NCBI RefSeq assembly: GCF_042665525.1
Contig: NZ_JBHTCQ010000001.1
Location: forward strand, 1,116,001-1,180,000
Length of the DNA stretch: 64,000 nt
From: Allobogoriella alba
Lineage (GTDB): Bacteria; Actinomycetota; Actinomycetes; Actinomycetales; Actinomycetaceae
Direction of reading: 5' to 3'
Part shown: one piece after another, positions 33,523 through 42,259 of the stretch
Numbering within the stretch: position 1 is the stretch's first letter
Layout: each line of letters starts with the position of its first letter
Notes under the pieces: model-generated
Told to the model about the DNA's origin: nothing
What the model saw: only the letters and a program-made list of their open reading frames with translations
Database searches by the model: none
Program-made: the position numbers and the translations under genes

Positions 33523-34581
33523 GTGCCCGAGCTGCCGCGGCCCGCGTTCCGCCGCAAGGACAACGGCACGGTCGACCCCGTGGCCGCGACGGACCGCTGG
33601 TTCCTCTCGCACGGGCTCGCCTACTTCGTGCCCGAGCAGCGCCAGGGCGCCCGCGAGGCGCTCCGGCTGCGGCGGACCTTCCCCTTCCTCGTCCTCGCGT
33701 TCGTGGTGGCGGGCGCCGCCGGGGCGACGCTGGCCTATCTCACGCGTCAGGTCGCCGCAGCACCGGCGCTGCTGATCTCGGCCGGGCTGCTGGCGGCGCT
33801 CTGGTATGCGCTCACGGCACTGCGCGCCCGCCCGATCATCACCTGGGCGCTGACCCGCGGATTCGCCGGCCTGCGCACCCTGCTGCCGATGATGAGCCGC
33901 GCGTTGCCCCTGCTCCTGCTGTTCGTCACGTTCCTGTTCATCAACGCCGAGGTCTGGGAGATGTCGGCCTCGCTGCGCTGGGGCACGATGTGGCTGACCT
34001 GTCTGCTGTTCGTCCTCCTGTCGGTGGGGTTCCTCCTGGTCCGCCTGCCGGAGGAGGTCGACACCGTCGACGACGTCGTCGACGCCGAGTTCCTTCGCCG
34101 CGGCAGTCGCGGCACCCCCCTCGAGAGCAGCTGCCGCAGCCTCCTGGAGGCCGACGAGGTCGACCTCGTCGGCTACGCCCAGGTCCGCGGGTACGAGCGG
34201 GCGAACCTCGTTGCCGTCCTGGTCATCATCCAGGCGGTCCAGGTCTTCCTGCTCGCGATGACCGTGTTCTTCTTCTTCCTCATCTTCGGCCTGCTCGTGA
34301 TGAATGTGGGGACTCAGGAGAACTGGACCGGGCTCGATCCCAGCCAGTTCAGCGAACATGCACAGGTCTTCGGCGCGTTCTCGGTGCCGTTGATCAAGGT
34401 CTCCCTCTTCCTCTCGGCGTTCTCCGCCCTGCACCTGGCGGTCTCCTCCGTGACGGACGAGACCTACCGCAACCAGTTCTTCGGTGCCGTGCTGCGCGAG
34501 ATGCAGCAGGCCGTGGCGCTGCGCGCGATCTACCGCGCCGTCCGCGAGCGCCGCGAGCCGCAGACCGACTCCCCGAGCTAG
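33523..34581 (+). CDS. Uncharacterised multi-pass membrane protein
   Basis: A 352-aa protein with about six or seven hydrophobic segments: pairs near residues 52-72 and 82-102, 122-145, 150-172, a longer hydrophilic stretch with an acidic EEVDTVDDVVDAEF motif, 228-262 (FFFFLIFGLLV) and 285-315. The C-terminus is basic and cytoplasmic by the positive-inside rule. I do not recognise the family. GTG start with SD GGGAGGTGA; TAGGCT at 33476-33481 may be the -10. It overlaps the convergent amidohydrolase by 4 bp. Confidence 0.75.
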   Translation: MPELPRPAFRRKDNGTVDPVAATDRWFLSHGLAYFVPEQRQGAREALRLRRTFPFLVLAFVVAGAAGATLAYLTRQVAAAPALLISAGLLAALWYALTALRARPIITWALTRGFAGLRTLLPMMSRALPLLLLFVTFLFINAEVWEMSASLRWGTMWLTCLLFVLLSVGFLLVRLPEEVDTVDDVVDAEFLRRGSRGTPLESSCRSLLEADEVDLVGYAQVRGYERANLVAVLVIIQAVQVFLLAMTVFFFFLIFGLLVMNVGTQENWTGLDPSQFSEHAQVFGAFSVPLIKVSLFLSAFSALHLAVSSVTDETYRNQFFGAVLREMQQAVALRAIYRAVRERREPQTDSPS

Positions 34582-36149
34582 AGCGCGAGGTAGGTCGCCC
34601 GCCCCGCGAGGATCGTCGCGGCGACCGGCATGTCCCGCAGCCGCGCCGCCACCGCCGCGGTCCCGGCACCGGCCGGCAGGTCGCGCGCCAGCGGGTCCGC
34701 GTCGAGCAGGACGACGTCGCCCCGCGAGCCGACCCCGACCGTCCCCTGACCGTCGGTGGAGGCCGCGAGCGCCTCCGCGGCGGTCACGTGCTGCTCCGGG
34801 TGCCACGGCTCACGCTCGTCGGCGCTGCGGTGCACCGCAGCGGCCATCGCGAGCCACGGGTGCAGCCGCGCGACCGGGGCGTCGGACCCGAAGACCACCT
34901 CCGCGCCCGCGTCGAGCAGCGTGCGCAGCGGGAAGGAGTCGGCGGCCCGGCCCGGCCAGCGCTCCTCGGTCACGTCACGGTCGTCAAGCAGGTGCGCCGG
35001 CTGGACGGAGGCCCGTACCCCGAGCGTGGCGAACCGCTCGGCCTGCCCGGGCGCGAGCAGCTGCGCGTGCTCGACCGAGCCCCGGGCGCCGGCCGCCTCG
35101 ACGGCGTCGAGCGCGATCCCGACGGCGGCGTCCCCGATGGCGTGCACCGCGACCTCGAGCCCGTGCCGGGCGGCCCGGCGCAGCAGCGCCGTCAGCTCCT
35201 CGGGCGGCACGTTCTGCACGCCGTGCGGGCTCGCCGCGTCGATGGGCTCCGGGTACGCGGTCGAGGTGTGCGCCGTCGCGGTGTTCAGCGAGCCGTCGGA
35301 GATGACCTTCAGCGGCCCCATGGTCACCAGGCCACGTCCGCCGGGCAGCGGCACGCCGGTTCGCAGACCCGCGGCGAGCACCTCCTCGAGCCGGTCCGGG
35401 TAGGTAGCGGTCCGGACCCGGAGCCGGTCCGTGCCGGCGGCCACCCGCGCCGGCCACTCGGTCCGGTTGTCCGCCCACTCCATGTCGGTGACCCCGACCA
35501 CCCCGCGTGCGGCCGCCGTCGCCTGCGCCTTGGGGTAGCCGTCGGTCGGACGGACACCGGGCAGCTCCGCCATCCGGGTGAGGGCCTCGAACCACGGGTT
35601 CTCGCGGACCAGGCCGTCGGCGTCCCCGTCCCCGGGCAGCTCCAGCATCCGGCGGGCACGGGTGGAGACCCAGCCGCAGTGCACGTCGTTGGAGACGAGC
35701 ACGACGGCGCGCTCGCCCGCCACGGCGTCGAGCGCGGCCAGGGACGGCTCGTCCGGCCAGCCGGCCTGGAAGAACCCGAACCCGACGGCGGGTGCGTCGG
35801 CCGGCGGCGCCTCCGGTCCGGCGAGGTAGTCACGCAGCAGCGTCAGGGCCTCGGCCGCCGATCCGGCCGAGGTGAGGTCCAGCCGCTGGAACGTCTGGGC
35901 CGCCTGCCTGAAGTGGACGTGCTGGTCCCACAGCCCGGGGATCGCCCACCGGCCGTCCGCGTCGAGCTGCTCCTCGCCGGGCGCACGCTCCAGCGACGAC
36001 GCGACGGCGGTGACGGACCCGGCCGCGATACGGACGTCCACCGGGCCGTCCGGGGGCAGGAGGTGGTTCCCGGCCGGGTCCGCCGTCGTGCGGGCCCGGA
36101 CGGGCACGAGCCGGACGCGTCGCAGCAGCAGCGACTCCCGCGTTGCCAT
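34578..36149 (-). CDS. Amidohydrolase family 3 (YtcJ/NfdA-like) metal hydrolase
   Basis: A 523-aa metallo-hydrolase: a small beta-sandwich formed by both termini around a TIM barrel. Metal motif GLWDQHVHF follows the N-terminal sheet; further expected ligands are in EVAVHAIGDAA and VVFGSDAPVAR. Relatives hydrolyse N-substituted formamides, imidazolones or exoenzyme substrates; the natural substrate is unknown. It is divergent from the nitrobindin-like gene and convergent with the membrane protein. Confidence 0.87.
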   Translation of the reverse strand: MATRESLLLRRVRLVPVRARTTADPAGNHLLPPDGPVDVRIAAGSVTAVASSLERAPGEEQLDADGRWAIPGLWDQHVHFRQAAQTFQRLDLTSAGSAAEALTLLRDYLAGPEAPPADAPAVGFGFFQAGWPDEPSLAALDAVAGERAVVLVSNDVHCGWVSTRARRMLELPGDGDADGLVRENPWFEALTRMAELPGVRPTDGYPKAQATAAARGVVGVTDMEWADNRTEWPARVAAGTDRLRVRTATYPDRLEEVLAAGLRTGVPLPGGRGLVTMGPLKVISDGSLNTATAHTSTAYPEPIDAASPHGVQNVPPEELTALLRRAARHGLEVAVHAIGDAAVGIALDAVEAAGARGSVEHAQLLAPGQAERFATLGVRASVQPAHLLDDRDVTEERWPGRAADSFPLRTLLDAGAEVVFGSDAPVARLHPWLAMAAAVHRSADEREPWHPEQHVTAAEALAASTDGQGTVGVGSRGDVVLLDADPLARDLPAGAGTAAVAARLRDMPVAATILAGRATYLAL

Positions 36150-36217
36150 GGCCTACGTCTACCAGCAGCGACCCGCCGCGGGTCCGAACGTCTCCCGCTG
36201 TGGGCGAGGCAGGCGCC

Positions 36218-36223
36218 TAGACT
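36218..36223 (+). promoter_or_regulatory. -10 element TAGACT of the nitrobindin-like gene (leaderless)
   Basis: TAGACT ends 7 bp before the GTG at 36231, which itself has no convincing SD. Transcription would start at or next to the start codon. Confidence 0.6.
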
Positions 36224-36230
36224 CGGTGAC

Positions 36231-36725
36231 GTGCCGTCCGAACTGGCGTCGAAGCTGCATCCTGACTGCACACCGGTCGCCTGGATGCTGGGGAGCTGGC
36301 GCGGCAACGGGCACGGGCACTACCCGACGATCGAGAAGTTCCACCACACCGAGGAGCTGGTCGTCAGCCACGACGGACGGCCTTTCCTCAGCTACGTCTC
36401 CCGGGCCTGGCTCATCGACGACCACGCGGAGAAGATCCGGCCCGCGGCGTCCGAGTCGGGGTTTCTGCGCTGCCGGCCCGGTGGGGAGATCGAGATGGTG
36501 CTCGCCCACAGCACGGGCGTGGTCGAGGTCTGGTCCGGCCGCATGGACGGGCGGCGGCTCGAGCTCGTCACCGACTCCGTGGCCCGGACCGGCTCCGCGA
36601 AGGAGTACGTGGGGGGCCGCCGGCACTACGAGCTCCTCGACGGAGACCTCGTCTGGAGCATGGACATGGCGGCGGTGGGGGAGCCCATCCAGCCCCACCT
36701 GTGGACCAGGCTGAAGCCGGACTGA
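36231..36725 (+). CDS. Nitrobindin-like FABP-fold heme protein (DUF1794)
   Basis: A 164-aa beta-barrel protein. The nitrobindin signature LGSWRGNGHGHYPTI is clear at residues about 22-36, and the C-terminal end LVWSMDMAAVGEPIQPHLWTRL carries the His expected to bind heme. Nitrobindins bind ferric heme and handle nitric oxide or peroxynitrite. Family proteins are widespread in actinobacteria. A GTG start is used with a -10 box immediately upstream. Confidence 0.88.
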   Translation: MPSELASKLHPDCTPVAWMLGSWRGNGHGHYPTIEKFHHTEELVVSHDGRPFLSYVSRAWLIDDHAEKIRPAASESGFLRCRPGGEIEMVLAHSTGVVEVWSGRMDGRRLELVTDSVARTGSAKEYVGGRRHYELLDGDLVWSMDMAAVGEPIQPHLWTRLKPD

Positions 36726-36728
36726 CCG

Positions 36729-37307
36729 TTACAGGTAGCGCGTCGGGTCGAACTGCTCGAGCGGGATGATGCGGACCCGGGGCAGCACAGAGGTGAACGC
36801 CCCCAGGTCGTCCTCGAGGTCGTAGACCCGCAGCCCCTGGTCCTTCAGTGCCGCGACGTCCGCGTTGAGGAACTCCCGGAAGCACAGCACGCCGACGTTG
36901 CGGCCCGCCGCGAGCAGGTCCTCCAGCTGCGGGATGTAGTCCCCGTCGTGCGAGGCGAGGAGCACGTCGCCGCTGTCCCGCTCGAGGATCGCCTGGATCG
37001 TGCGCTGGATACCGATGTCGACGACCTTCTCGTGCCCGGTTCCGGACAGCGGGATGGGGTGGAAGTCCATGGCGAGCAAGGCCTGGACGAAGCTCATCGG
37101 CATCTGGCCGCTGGTCGCGTTGAGGAAGAAGAGCGCACGGGCGTTGGTGTCCCAGACGTCCGCGGCGAACTGCCGCACGCGGTCCCAGCGCGGCCGTTCC
37201 TCCGGGGCCGGGCGCCGGCCCAGGACGCTCATCCCGAGGGTGGCGTCGATGTTCTCGCCGTCGACCAGCAGATACGTGCTCGGGGCGGCGGGCGACGGTT
37301 CGGCCAT
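36729..37307 (-). CDS. NYN-domain (LabA/PIN-like) putative ribonuclease
   Basis: A 192-aa protein with a NYN domain, a PIN-like nuclease fold. Acidic metal-site motifs are YLLVDGENIDATLG, EKVVDIGIQRTI and LLASHDGDYIPQLEDLL. These proteins are thought to cut RNA; the target is unknown. TAGGCT ends 7 bp before the ATG on the minus strand, so it too seems leaderless. It ends 4 bp after the convergent nitrobindin gene. Confidence 0.87.
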   Translation of the reverse strand: MAEPSPAAPSTYLLVDGENIDATLGMSVLGRRPAPEERPRWDRVRQFAADVWDTNARALFFLNATSGQMPMSFVQALLAMDFHPIPLSGTGHEKVVDIGIQRTIQAILERDSGDVLLASHDGDYIPQLEDLLAAGRNVGVLCFREFLNADVAALKDQGLRVYDLEDDLGAFTSVLPRVRIIPLEQFDPTRYL

Positions 37308-37400
37308 GGAGGGCAGCCTACCCAGCAGGCATCCGGCACCGTGCTCGTTGCCGCTGCTGCGGCTCGCCGCGCTCCCAGGTGTCCGTCGTAGGCTTCCCGG

Positions 37401-38336
37401 GTGCACTTCAGCCCGAGCGTGACGCTGCTGGCGGGCGGGGTCGGCGGCGCGAAGCTCGCGCAGGGGCTGGCCGGCGCCCTCCAGCGGCCCGAGGACCTGA
37501 CCGTCGTGGTCAACACCGGCGACGACGACGTCATCTACGGCCTCGACGTCAGTCCCGACCTCGACACCGTCATGTACACCCTCGCCGGCCTCGCCAACCC
37601 GGAGACCGGGTGGGGCGTCGCCGACGACACCTTCACCACCCTGGACGCCATGGCCGCCCTCGGGGAGGACACGTGGTTCCGCATCGGCGACCGCGACCTC
37701 GCCACCAACGTGCTGCGGACGGCACGACGGCGCAGCGGCGCCACGCTCAGCGAGGTCACCGCCGAGCTGTGCCGCGGCCTCGGGGTGCGGCCACGGCTGC
37801 TGCCGATGACCGACCAACGGGTCGCCACGGTGGTGACGACGCCGGACGGGCGGCTGGACTTCCAGGAGTACTTCGTCGCTCGCCGGCACGCCGACCGGGT
37901 GCTCGGCGTGAGCTACGACGGGGTGAGCGAGTCTCGACCCGCACCGGGCGTCCTCGAGACGCTCGGCGAGGCCGACGTCGTCGTGCTCGCGCCGTCCAAC
38001 CCCTACCTCTCGATCGGTCCCATCCTCGCCGTCCCAGGGGTGCGCGAGGCGCTCGCGGCGACGACGGCCCGCAAGACCGCGGTGAGCCCGATCGTCGGCG
38101 GACGTGCCCTGAAGGGCCCGGCCGCGGCGATCCTGGAGGCGATGGGGCACGAGGTCTCCGCGCTCGGCGTCGCGCGGATGTGGGCCGGGGTCGTCGACGA
38201 GCTCGTCCTCGACGTCGCCGACGCCGCACTCGCGCCCGCCGTCGAGGAGGTCGGGCTGTCCGTCGTCGTCACCCGCACCGTGATGTCCGGCGCCGAGGAC
38301 CGGGTACGCCTGGCCCGGGAGCTGCTCGAACGATGA
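37401..38336 (+). CDS. cofD: 2-Phospho-L-lactate transferase (F420 biosynthesis)
   Basis: CofD/FbiA, 311 aa, joins the phospholactate or phosphoenolpyruvate moiety of its GDP-activated donor to the deazaflavin Fo. Motifs: LLAGGVGGAKLAQGL, VVNTGDDDVIYGLDVSPDLDT (family), GDRDLATNVLR and the SNPYLSIGPILAVPG loop. TAGGCT ends 6 bp before its GTG start. It is coupled to cofC by ATGA. The presence of this pair shows the organism makes cofactor F420. Confidence 0.95.
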   Translation: MHFSPSVTLLAGGVGGAKLAQGLAGALQRPEDLTVVVNTGDDDVIYGLDVSPDLDTVMYTLAGLANPETGWGVADDTFTTLDAMAALGEDTWFRIGDRDLATNVLRTARRRSGATLSEVTAELCRGLGVRPRLLPMTDQRVATVVTTPDGRLDFQEYFVARRHADRVLGVSYDGVSESRPAPGVLETLGEADVVVLAPSNPYLSIGPILAVPGVREALAATTARKTAVSPIVGGRALKGPAAAILEAMGHEVSALGVARMWAGVVDELVLDVADAALAPAVEEVGLSVVVTRTVMSGAEDRVRLARELLER

Positions 38337-38995
38337 CGAGGAACCTGTCACCCGCCGGGGACGCCGACGTGCTCGCCGGACGTGTCATCGCCGTCGTCCC
38401 GTTGCGTGGCGGCGGCAACGGCAAGACGCGGCTGGCGGAGGACCTGGCGCCCGAGCAACGGACCCGGCTCGTCGGCGCACTCGCCCGGCACGTGGTCACC
38501 ACCCTCGTCGGCGTGGTCGACCGGGTGGTCGTCGTCACCGGAGACGTCGGCTACGCCACCCGCGCCATCGGCCGCCCGTGCGCCCGGATCGACGCCGTCG
38601 AGCAGGTCCGGTCAGGGCTCAACGGCGCGGTCGCCGACGGTGTCGAGTTCGCGTTCGCGGGCCGTGCCGAGCGCGTCGTCGTCATGCACGCTGACCTTCC
38701 GCTGCTGACCACGGACGACGTCCTGGCGCTGCTGGCACCCTCGGCGCCCGTGGTCCTGGCACCGGACCGGGCGGAGGAGGGGACGAACGCGGTCGTGGTG
38801 CACCGATCCGCCGCCGCATGGCGGTTCCGGTTCGGTCCCGGCAGCGCGGCCGCCCACCGCGCCGAGGCCGAGCGGCTCGGCCTCACGCCGCACGTCCTGC
38901 GCCGTCCCGGGCTCGGCACCGACCTGGACACCCCCGCCGACTGGGCGCGGCTGCCCGACGGCGTGCGGGCGGAGCTGCTCCGGACGGCGGGCTGA
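38333..38995 (+). CDS. cofC: 2-Phospho-L-lactate / phosphoenolpyruvate guanylyltransferase (F420 biosynthesis)
   Basis: CofC/FbiD, 220 aa, makes the GDP-activated three-carbon donor for CofD. It has a nucleotidyltransferase fold: AVVPLRGGGNGKTRLAEDL, VVMHADLPLLTTDDVLALL and LDTPADWARL. In mycobacteria the homologue uses phosphoenolpyruvate, and this may too. Start fixed by the ATGA overlap with cofD. Confidence 0.93.
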   Translation: MTRNLSPAGDADVLAGRVIAVVPLRGGGNGKTRLAEDLAPEQRTRLVGALARHVVTTLVGVVDRVVVVTGDVGYATRAIGRPCARIDAVEQVRSGLNGAVADGVEFAFAGRAERVVVMHADLPLLTTDDVLALLAPSAPVVLAPDRAEEGTNAVVVHRSAAAWRFRFGPGSAAAHRAEAERLGLTPHVLRRPGLGTDLDTPADWARLPDGVRAELLRTAG

Positions 38996-39025
38996 GACCG
39001 TCACGGCCCGACGGCGGAGCCGGCC

Positions 39026-39682
39026 TCACCACCGGCCGCGGTGGAGGACGTCCGCGGTCGGCCGGCGCGAGCGCCGGGACGGCGAGCCGCCGGGCGTTGA
39101 GTCCGGATGCGGATGCCCGACGGTGATCGCGCCCACCGGCTCGTGTCCCTCGGGGACGCCGAATGCAGTCCGGAGCTCGTCCACGCGCTGCGCCGGGATC
39201 CCCAACAGGCAGGCGCCGAGCCCTTCGTCGACGGCGGTCTGCAGGATGAGCAGCACCGCCATGCCGGTGTCCACGAACCAGTACGGCACCGACCAAGGCA
39301 GGCCGTCGACCGGTGCGCCTGCCGGCGCCCGCCCGCCGGCCCGCCCGCCCGACCGCCTGGCAGCCCCCGACTTGTCGGGCTCGGCGTAACGACGCCGGTA
39401 CGCGGCCTCGGACGCCAGCGGCACGATCACCACGGGCGCGGTCCGCATGCCACGCAGCCACCGGTCCGGCGACCCCGCCCGGTCCGGCGGGGTCGCCGCT
39501 GACCAGAAGCGCGCGACGTCCTCGGCCGAGTCGAGCACGAGGAAGTCCCAGCCCTGGGTGAAGCCGGCGTTCGGTGCCCGGGTGGCGTTCTCGATCATGC
39601 GGTGCACCGCCGCGGGGTCCACCGGGTCCGCCGTGTAGCGCCGCACCATCCGCCGTCGCCGGACCACCTCCTGGAAGTCCAT
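39026..39682 (-). CDS. Nitroreductase-family flavoprotein
   Basis: A 218-aa FMN-dependent NAD(P)H oxidoreductase fold. It starts MDFQEVVRRRRMVRRYT, the FMN phosphate-binding Arg/Ser-type motif, followed by APNAGFTQGWDFLVL and a late EGLGACLLGIPAQRVDELRTAFG. An unusual Arg/Gly/Pro-rich insert (about residues 108-125) breaks the middle. Convergent with cofC; mycobacterial FbiB has a nitroreductase domain, but this protein lacks the FbiB ligase half, so a role in F420 is unproven. Confidence 0.85.
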   Translation of the reverse strand: MDFQEVVRRRRMVRRYTADPVDPAAVHRMIENATRAPNAGFTQGWDFLVLDSAEDVARFWSAATPPDRAGSPDRWLRGMRTAPVVIVPLASEAAYRRRYAEPDKSGAARRSGGRAGGRAPAGAPVDGLPWSVPYWFVDTGMAVLLILQTAVDEGLGACLLGIPAQRVDELRTAFGVPEGHEPVGAITVGHPHPDSTPGGSPSRRSRRPTADVLHRGRW

Positions 39683-39793
39683 GACCACGATCCTGCCGTG
39701 CGCGCCGGCGCGGAGCGAGGATGTGCCGGGTGCAGGACGAGGACGGCATGGCGCAGGATGGGGCGATCACCGAGCGTCGACGAAGGAGTTCAC

Positions 39794-41260
39794 ATGAGCA
39801 CGACCGAGACGACCGCGCAGCCGTGGGACGGGCGCATCTTCACCGGTGAGTGGAGCGTCGGCGGCGGCGAGCCGCTCGAGGTGCGGGCGCCCGCGACGGG
39901 CCGGCCCATCGCCCGCGTCGGCACCGCCACCACGACCGACCTCGACGTCGCGGTCGCCGCCGCGTCAGCCGCCCAACGGCACTGGGCGGCCCTGACCTAC
40001 GAGAAGCGGGCGAAGGTCTTCCTCGACGCCGCGAGGCTGCTCGAGGAGGACCCGACGCGGCTCACCCGCTGGATCGTGCCGGAGTCGGGATCCGGCCAGG
40101 GGAAGGCCGCCTTCGAGGTCGGCCTCGTCGTCTCGGAGCTGACCGAGGCCGCCGCGTTGGCGGCCGCGCCCTACGGCGAGCTGCTGCGCAGCACCAAGCC
40201 GCGCCTGTCGGTCGCGCGGCGGGTGCCGATCGGCGTCGTCGGTGTCATCTCGCCGTTCAACTTCCCCGCGATCCTGTCCATGCGGTCGGTGGCGCCCGCG
40301 CTGGCGCTCGGCAACGCCGTCGTCCTCAAGCCGGACCCGCGCACCACCATCTCCGGGGGCTTCGCGCTCGCCCAGCTGCTCTCTGACGCCGGGTTGCCGG
40401 CCGGCCTGCTGCAGGTGCTGCCGGGCGGCGCCGACCTGGGGCAGGCGCTCGTCACGCATCCGCGGGTGCCGTGCCTGTCCTTCACCGGGTCCACCGCCGC
40501 CGGCCGGAAGATCGGGGAGGCGGCCGCGCCGCTGCTGAAGAAGGTCCACCTCGAGCTCGGCGGCAACAACGCACTGCTCGTGCTGCCGGACGTCGACGTG
40601 GCCGCGGCCGCGTCCGCCGGCGCCTGGGGCTCGTTCCTGCACCAGGGCCAGATCTGCATGACCACGGGCCGGCACCTGGTCCATGCCGACATCGCCGAGG
40701 AGTACGGCGAGGCCCTCGCCGAGAAGGCGAACCACCTGCCGGTCGGCGACCCGACCGACCCGAACAACGCGCTCGGACCCATCATCGACGAGCGGCAGCG
40801 CGACAAGGTCCACGGGCTCGTCACCTCGACCGTCGAGGCCGGCGCCGGCCTCGCCGCGGGCGGCACCTACGACGGGCTGTTCTACCGGCCCACGGTGCTG
40901 ACCCAGGTGCCGCTGGACGCTCCCGGCTTCACCGAGGAGATCTTCGGTCCCGTGGCGCCGGTGACCACGTACTCCACGATCGACGAGGCGATCGAGATCA
41001 TCAACGCCTCCGAGTACGGCCTCTCGGTCGGCATCCTCACCCGCGACGCGTTCGGGGCGTACGAGCTGGCGGACCGCATCGCCTCCGGCGCGGTGCACAT
41101 CAACGACCAGACCGTCGACGACGAGGCGGTCATCCCGTTCGGCGGGATCAAGGCCTCCGGCGTCGGCGGGCGGTTCGGCGGGCACAGCGCCAACCTGGAG
41201 ACCTTCACCGAGACCCAGTGGATCACCGTGCAGTCACGGATCGAGCGCTACCCGTTCTGA
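39794..41260 (+). CDS. Aldehyde dehydrogenase (benzaldehyde-dehydrogenase-like)
   Basis: A 488-aa NAD(P)-dependent ALDH. Catalytic residues are Glu254 (LELGGNNALLVL) and Cys288 (GQICMTTGR); the oxyanion/cofactor site is SPFNFPAIL. The motif HQGQICMTTGRHLVH resembles benzaldehyde and vanillin dehydrogenases (XylC/Vdh group), so an aromatic aldehyde is a fair guess. SD AAGGAG precedes the ATG. It is monocistronic, ended by a perfect 17-bp hairpin. Confidence 0.9.
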   Translation: MSTTETTAQPWDGRIFTGEWSVGGGEPLEVRAPATGRPIARVGTATTTDLDVAVAAASAAQRHWAALTYEKRAKVFLDAARLLEEDPTRLTRWIVPESGSGQGKAAFEVGLVVSELTEAAALAAAPYGELLRSTKPRLSVARRVPIGVVGVISPFNFPAILSMRSVAPALALGNAVVLKPDPRTTISGGFALAQLLSDAGLPAGLLQVLPGGADLGQALVTHPRVPCLSFTGSTAAGRKIGEAAAPLLKKVHLELGGNNALLVLPDVDVAAAASAGAWGSFLHQGQICMTTGRHLVHADIAEEYGEALAEKANHLPVGDPTDPNNALGPIIDERQRDKVHGLVTSTVEAGAGLAAGGTYDGLFYRPTVLTQVPLDAPGFTEEIFGPVAPVTTYSTIDEAIEIINASEYGLSVGILTRDAFGAYELADRIASGAVHINDQTVDDEAVIPFGGIKASGVGGRFGGHSANLETFTETQWITVQSRIERYPF

Positions 41261-41322
41261 CGTCGTCGGACTCGCGAGCCTCGACGTCGCCAGCCGGCCC
41301 GGGCAGGCCGCGCCACGCAGGA

Positions 41323-41361
41323 ACGACTCGGCGCCGGGCGGAGAGCCCGGCGCCGAGTCGT
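41323..41361. terminator. Perfect 17-bp-stem bidirectional terminator
   Basis: Left arm 41323-41339 (ACGACTCGGCGCCGGGC) and right arm 41345-41361 are exact complements around the loop GGAGA. It lies between the convergent aldehyde dehydrogenase and pspA genes. Confidence 0.9.
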
Positions 41362-41371
41362 CACTGTCGCG

Positions 41372-42163
41372 TCAGTAGGTCGTGCGGTCCTCCTCGGGCG
41401 CCGGAGCGGCGGCACCCTCCTGCGCGTTGCCGGTGATCTGACCGGCCGGGCCCCCGGAACGGAGCGCGGCCAGACGCGCCTCGATCTCGGCGTCGTGGCT
41501 GTGGTCCTCCAGCTCGGCGAACTGCGACTCCAGGCTGGCGCCCTGGATCTCGGCCTGGCCGGCCACGCGCGCCTCCTCCCGGCGCACCGACTCCTCGAAG
41601 CGGGAGATCTCGGTGGTGGGGTCCATGACGTTGATCGAGGAGATCGCGCTCTGCACCTTCGACTGCGCCTCGGCGCTCTTGGAGCGGGCCACGAGCTGGT
41701 CACGCTTGGACTTCAGCTCGTCCAGCTTGAGGCGCATCTGGGTCAGGCCGTCCTTGAGCTTGTCGACCACCTGGTTCTGGGAGTCGATCATCGGCTCGGC
41801 CTGCTTGGCCTCGTTCTCGGCGTTGATCTGCTTGCTGACCGCGATCTTGGCGAGGTTGTCGAAGCGGGCGGCCTCGGACTCGTCGCCGGCGGCCCGCAGC
41901 TCGGACGCCTTGTTCGTCGCGGCGAGCGCCTTCTGGCCCCAGTCACGTGCCTCCGCCAGGTCGGCGGCGTGGTCCTGCTCGGCCAGGCGCAGGTTGCCGA
42001 TCGTCACCGCGACGGCGTCCTCCGCCTCGGCGATCGAGGAGGTGTAGTCGCGCACGAGCTGGTCGAGCATCTTCTGCGGGTCCTCGGCGCGGTCGAGGAT
42101 CGCGTTGATGTTCGCGCGGGTGAGCTGGGCGATACGGCCCAGGATGCTCTGCTTCTCTGCCAT
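41372..42163 (-). CDS. pspA: PspA/IM30-family protein
   Basis: A 263-aa, almost wholly coiled-coil ESCRT-III-like protein (residues about 20-220) that binds stressed membranes. It starts MAEKQSILGRIAQLTRANINAILDRAEDPQKML, family-typical, and ends with an Ala/Pro/Glu tail. Actinobacterial PspA supports envelope stability. It lies 96 bp downstream of the TPM-domain gene on the same strand; this pairing recurs in actinobacteria, which suggests a shared envelope role. Confidence 0.93.
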   Translation of the reverse strand: MAEKQSILGRIAQLTRANINAILDRAEDPQKMLDQLVRDYTSSIAEAEDAVAVTIGNLRLAEQDHAADLAEARDWGQKALAATNKASELRAAGDESEAARFDNLAKIAVSKQINAENEAKQAEPMIDSQNQVVDKLKDGLTQMRLKLDELKSKRDQLVARSKSAEAQSKVQSAISSINVMDPTTEISRFEESVRREEARVAGQAEIQGASLESQFAELEDHSHDAEIEARLAALRSGGPAGQITGNAQEGAAAPAPEEDRTTY

Positions 42164-42259
42164 GGTGCTGCCCTTCTTGGTCGGTGGGCTGATTCTCACT
42201 GTCTCGGACGGGGTGTGCCAGTGGCTTGTCACGACGTCGGCGGCCGGGCCGCCGGGGCG

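Noticed and set aside
39026..39682. Assignment of the nitroreductase as fbiB
   Set aside because: It lacks the gamma-glutamyl ligase half of FbiB; proximity to cofC alone is not enough.
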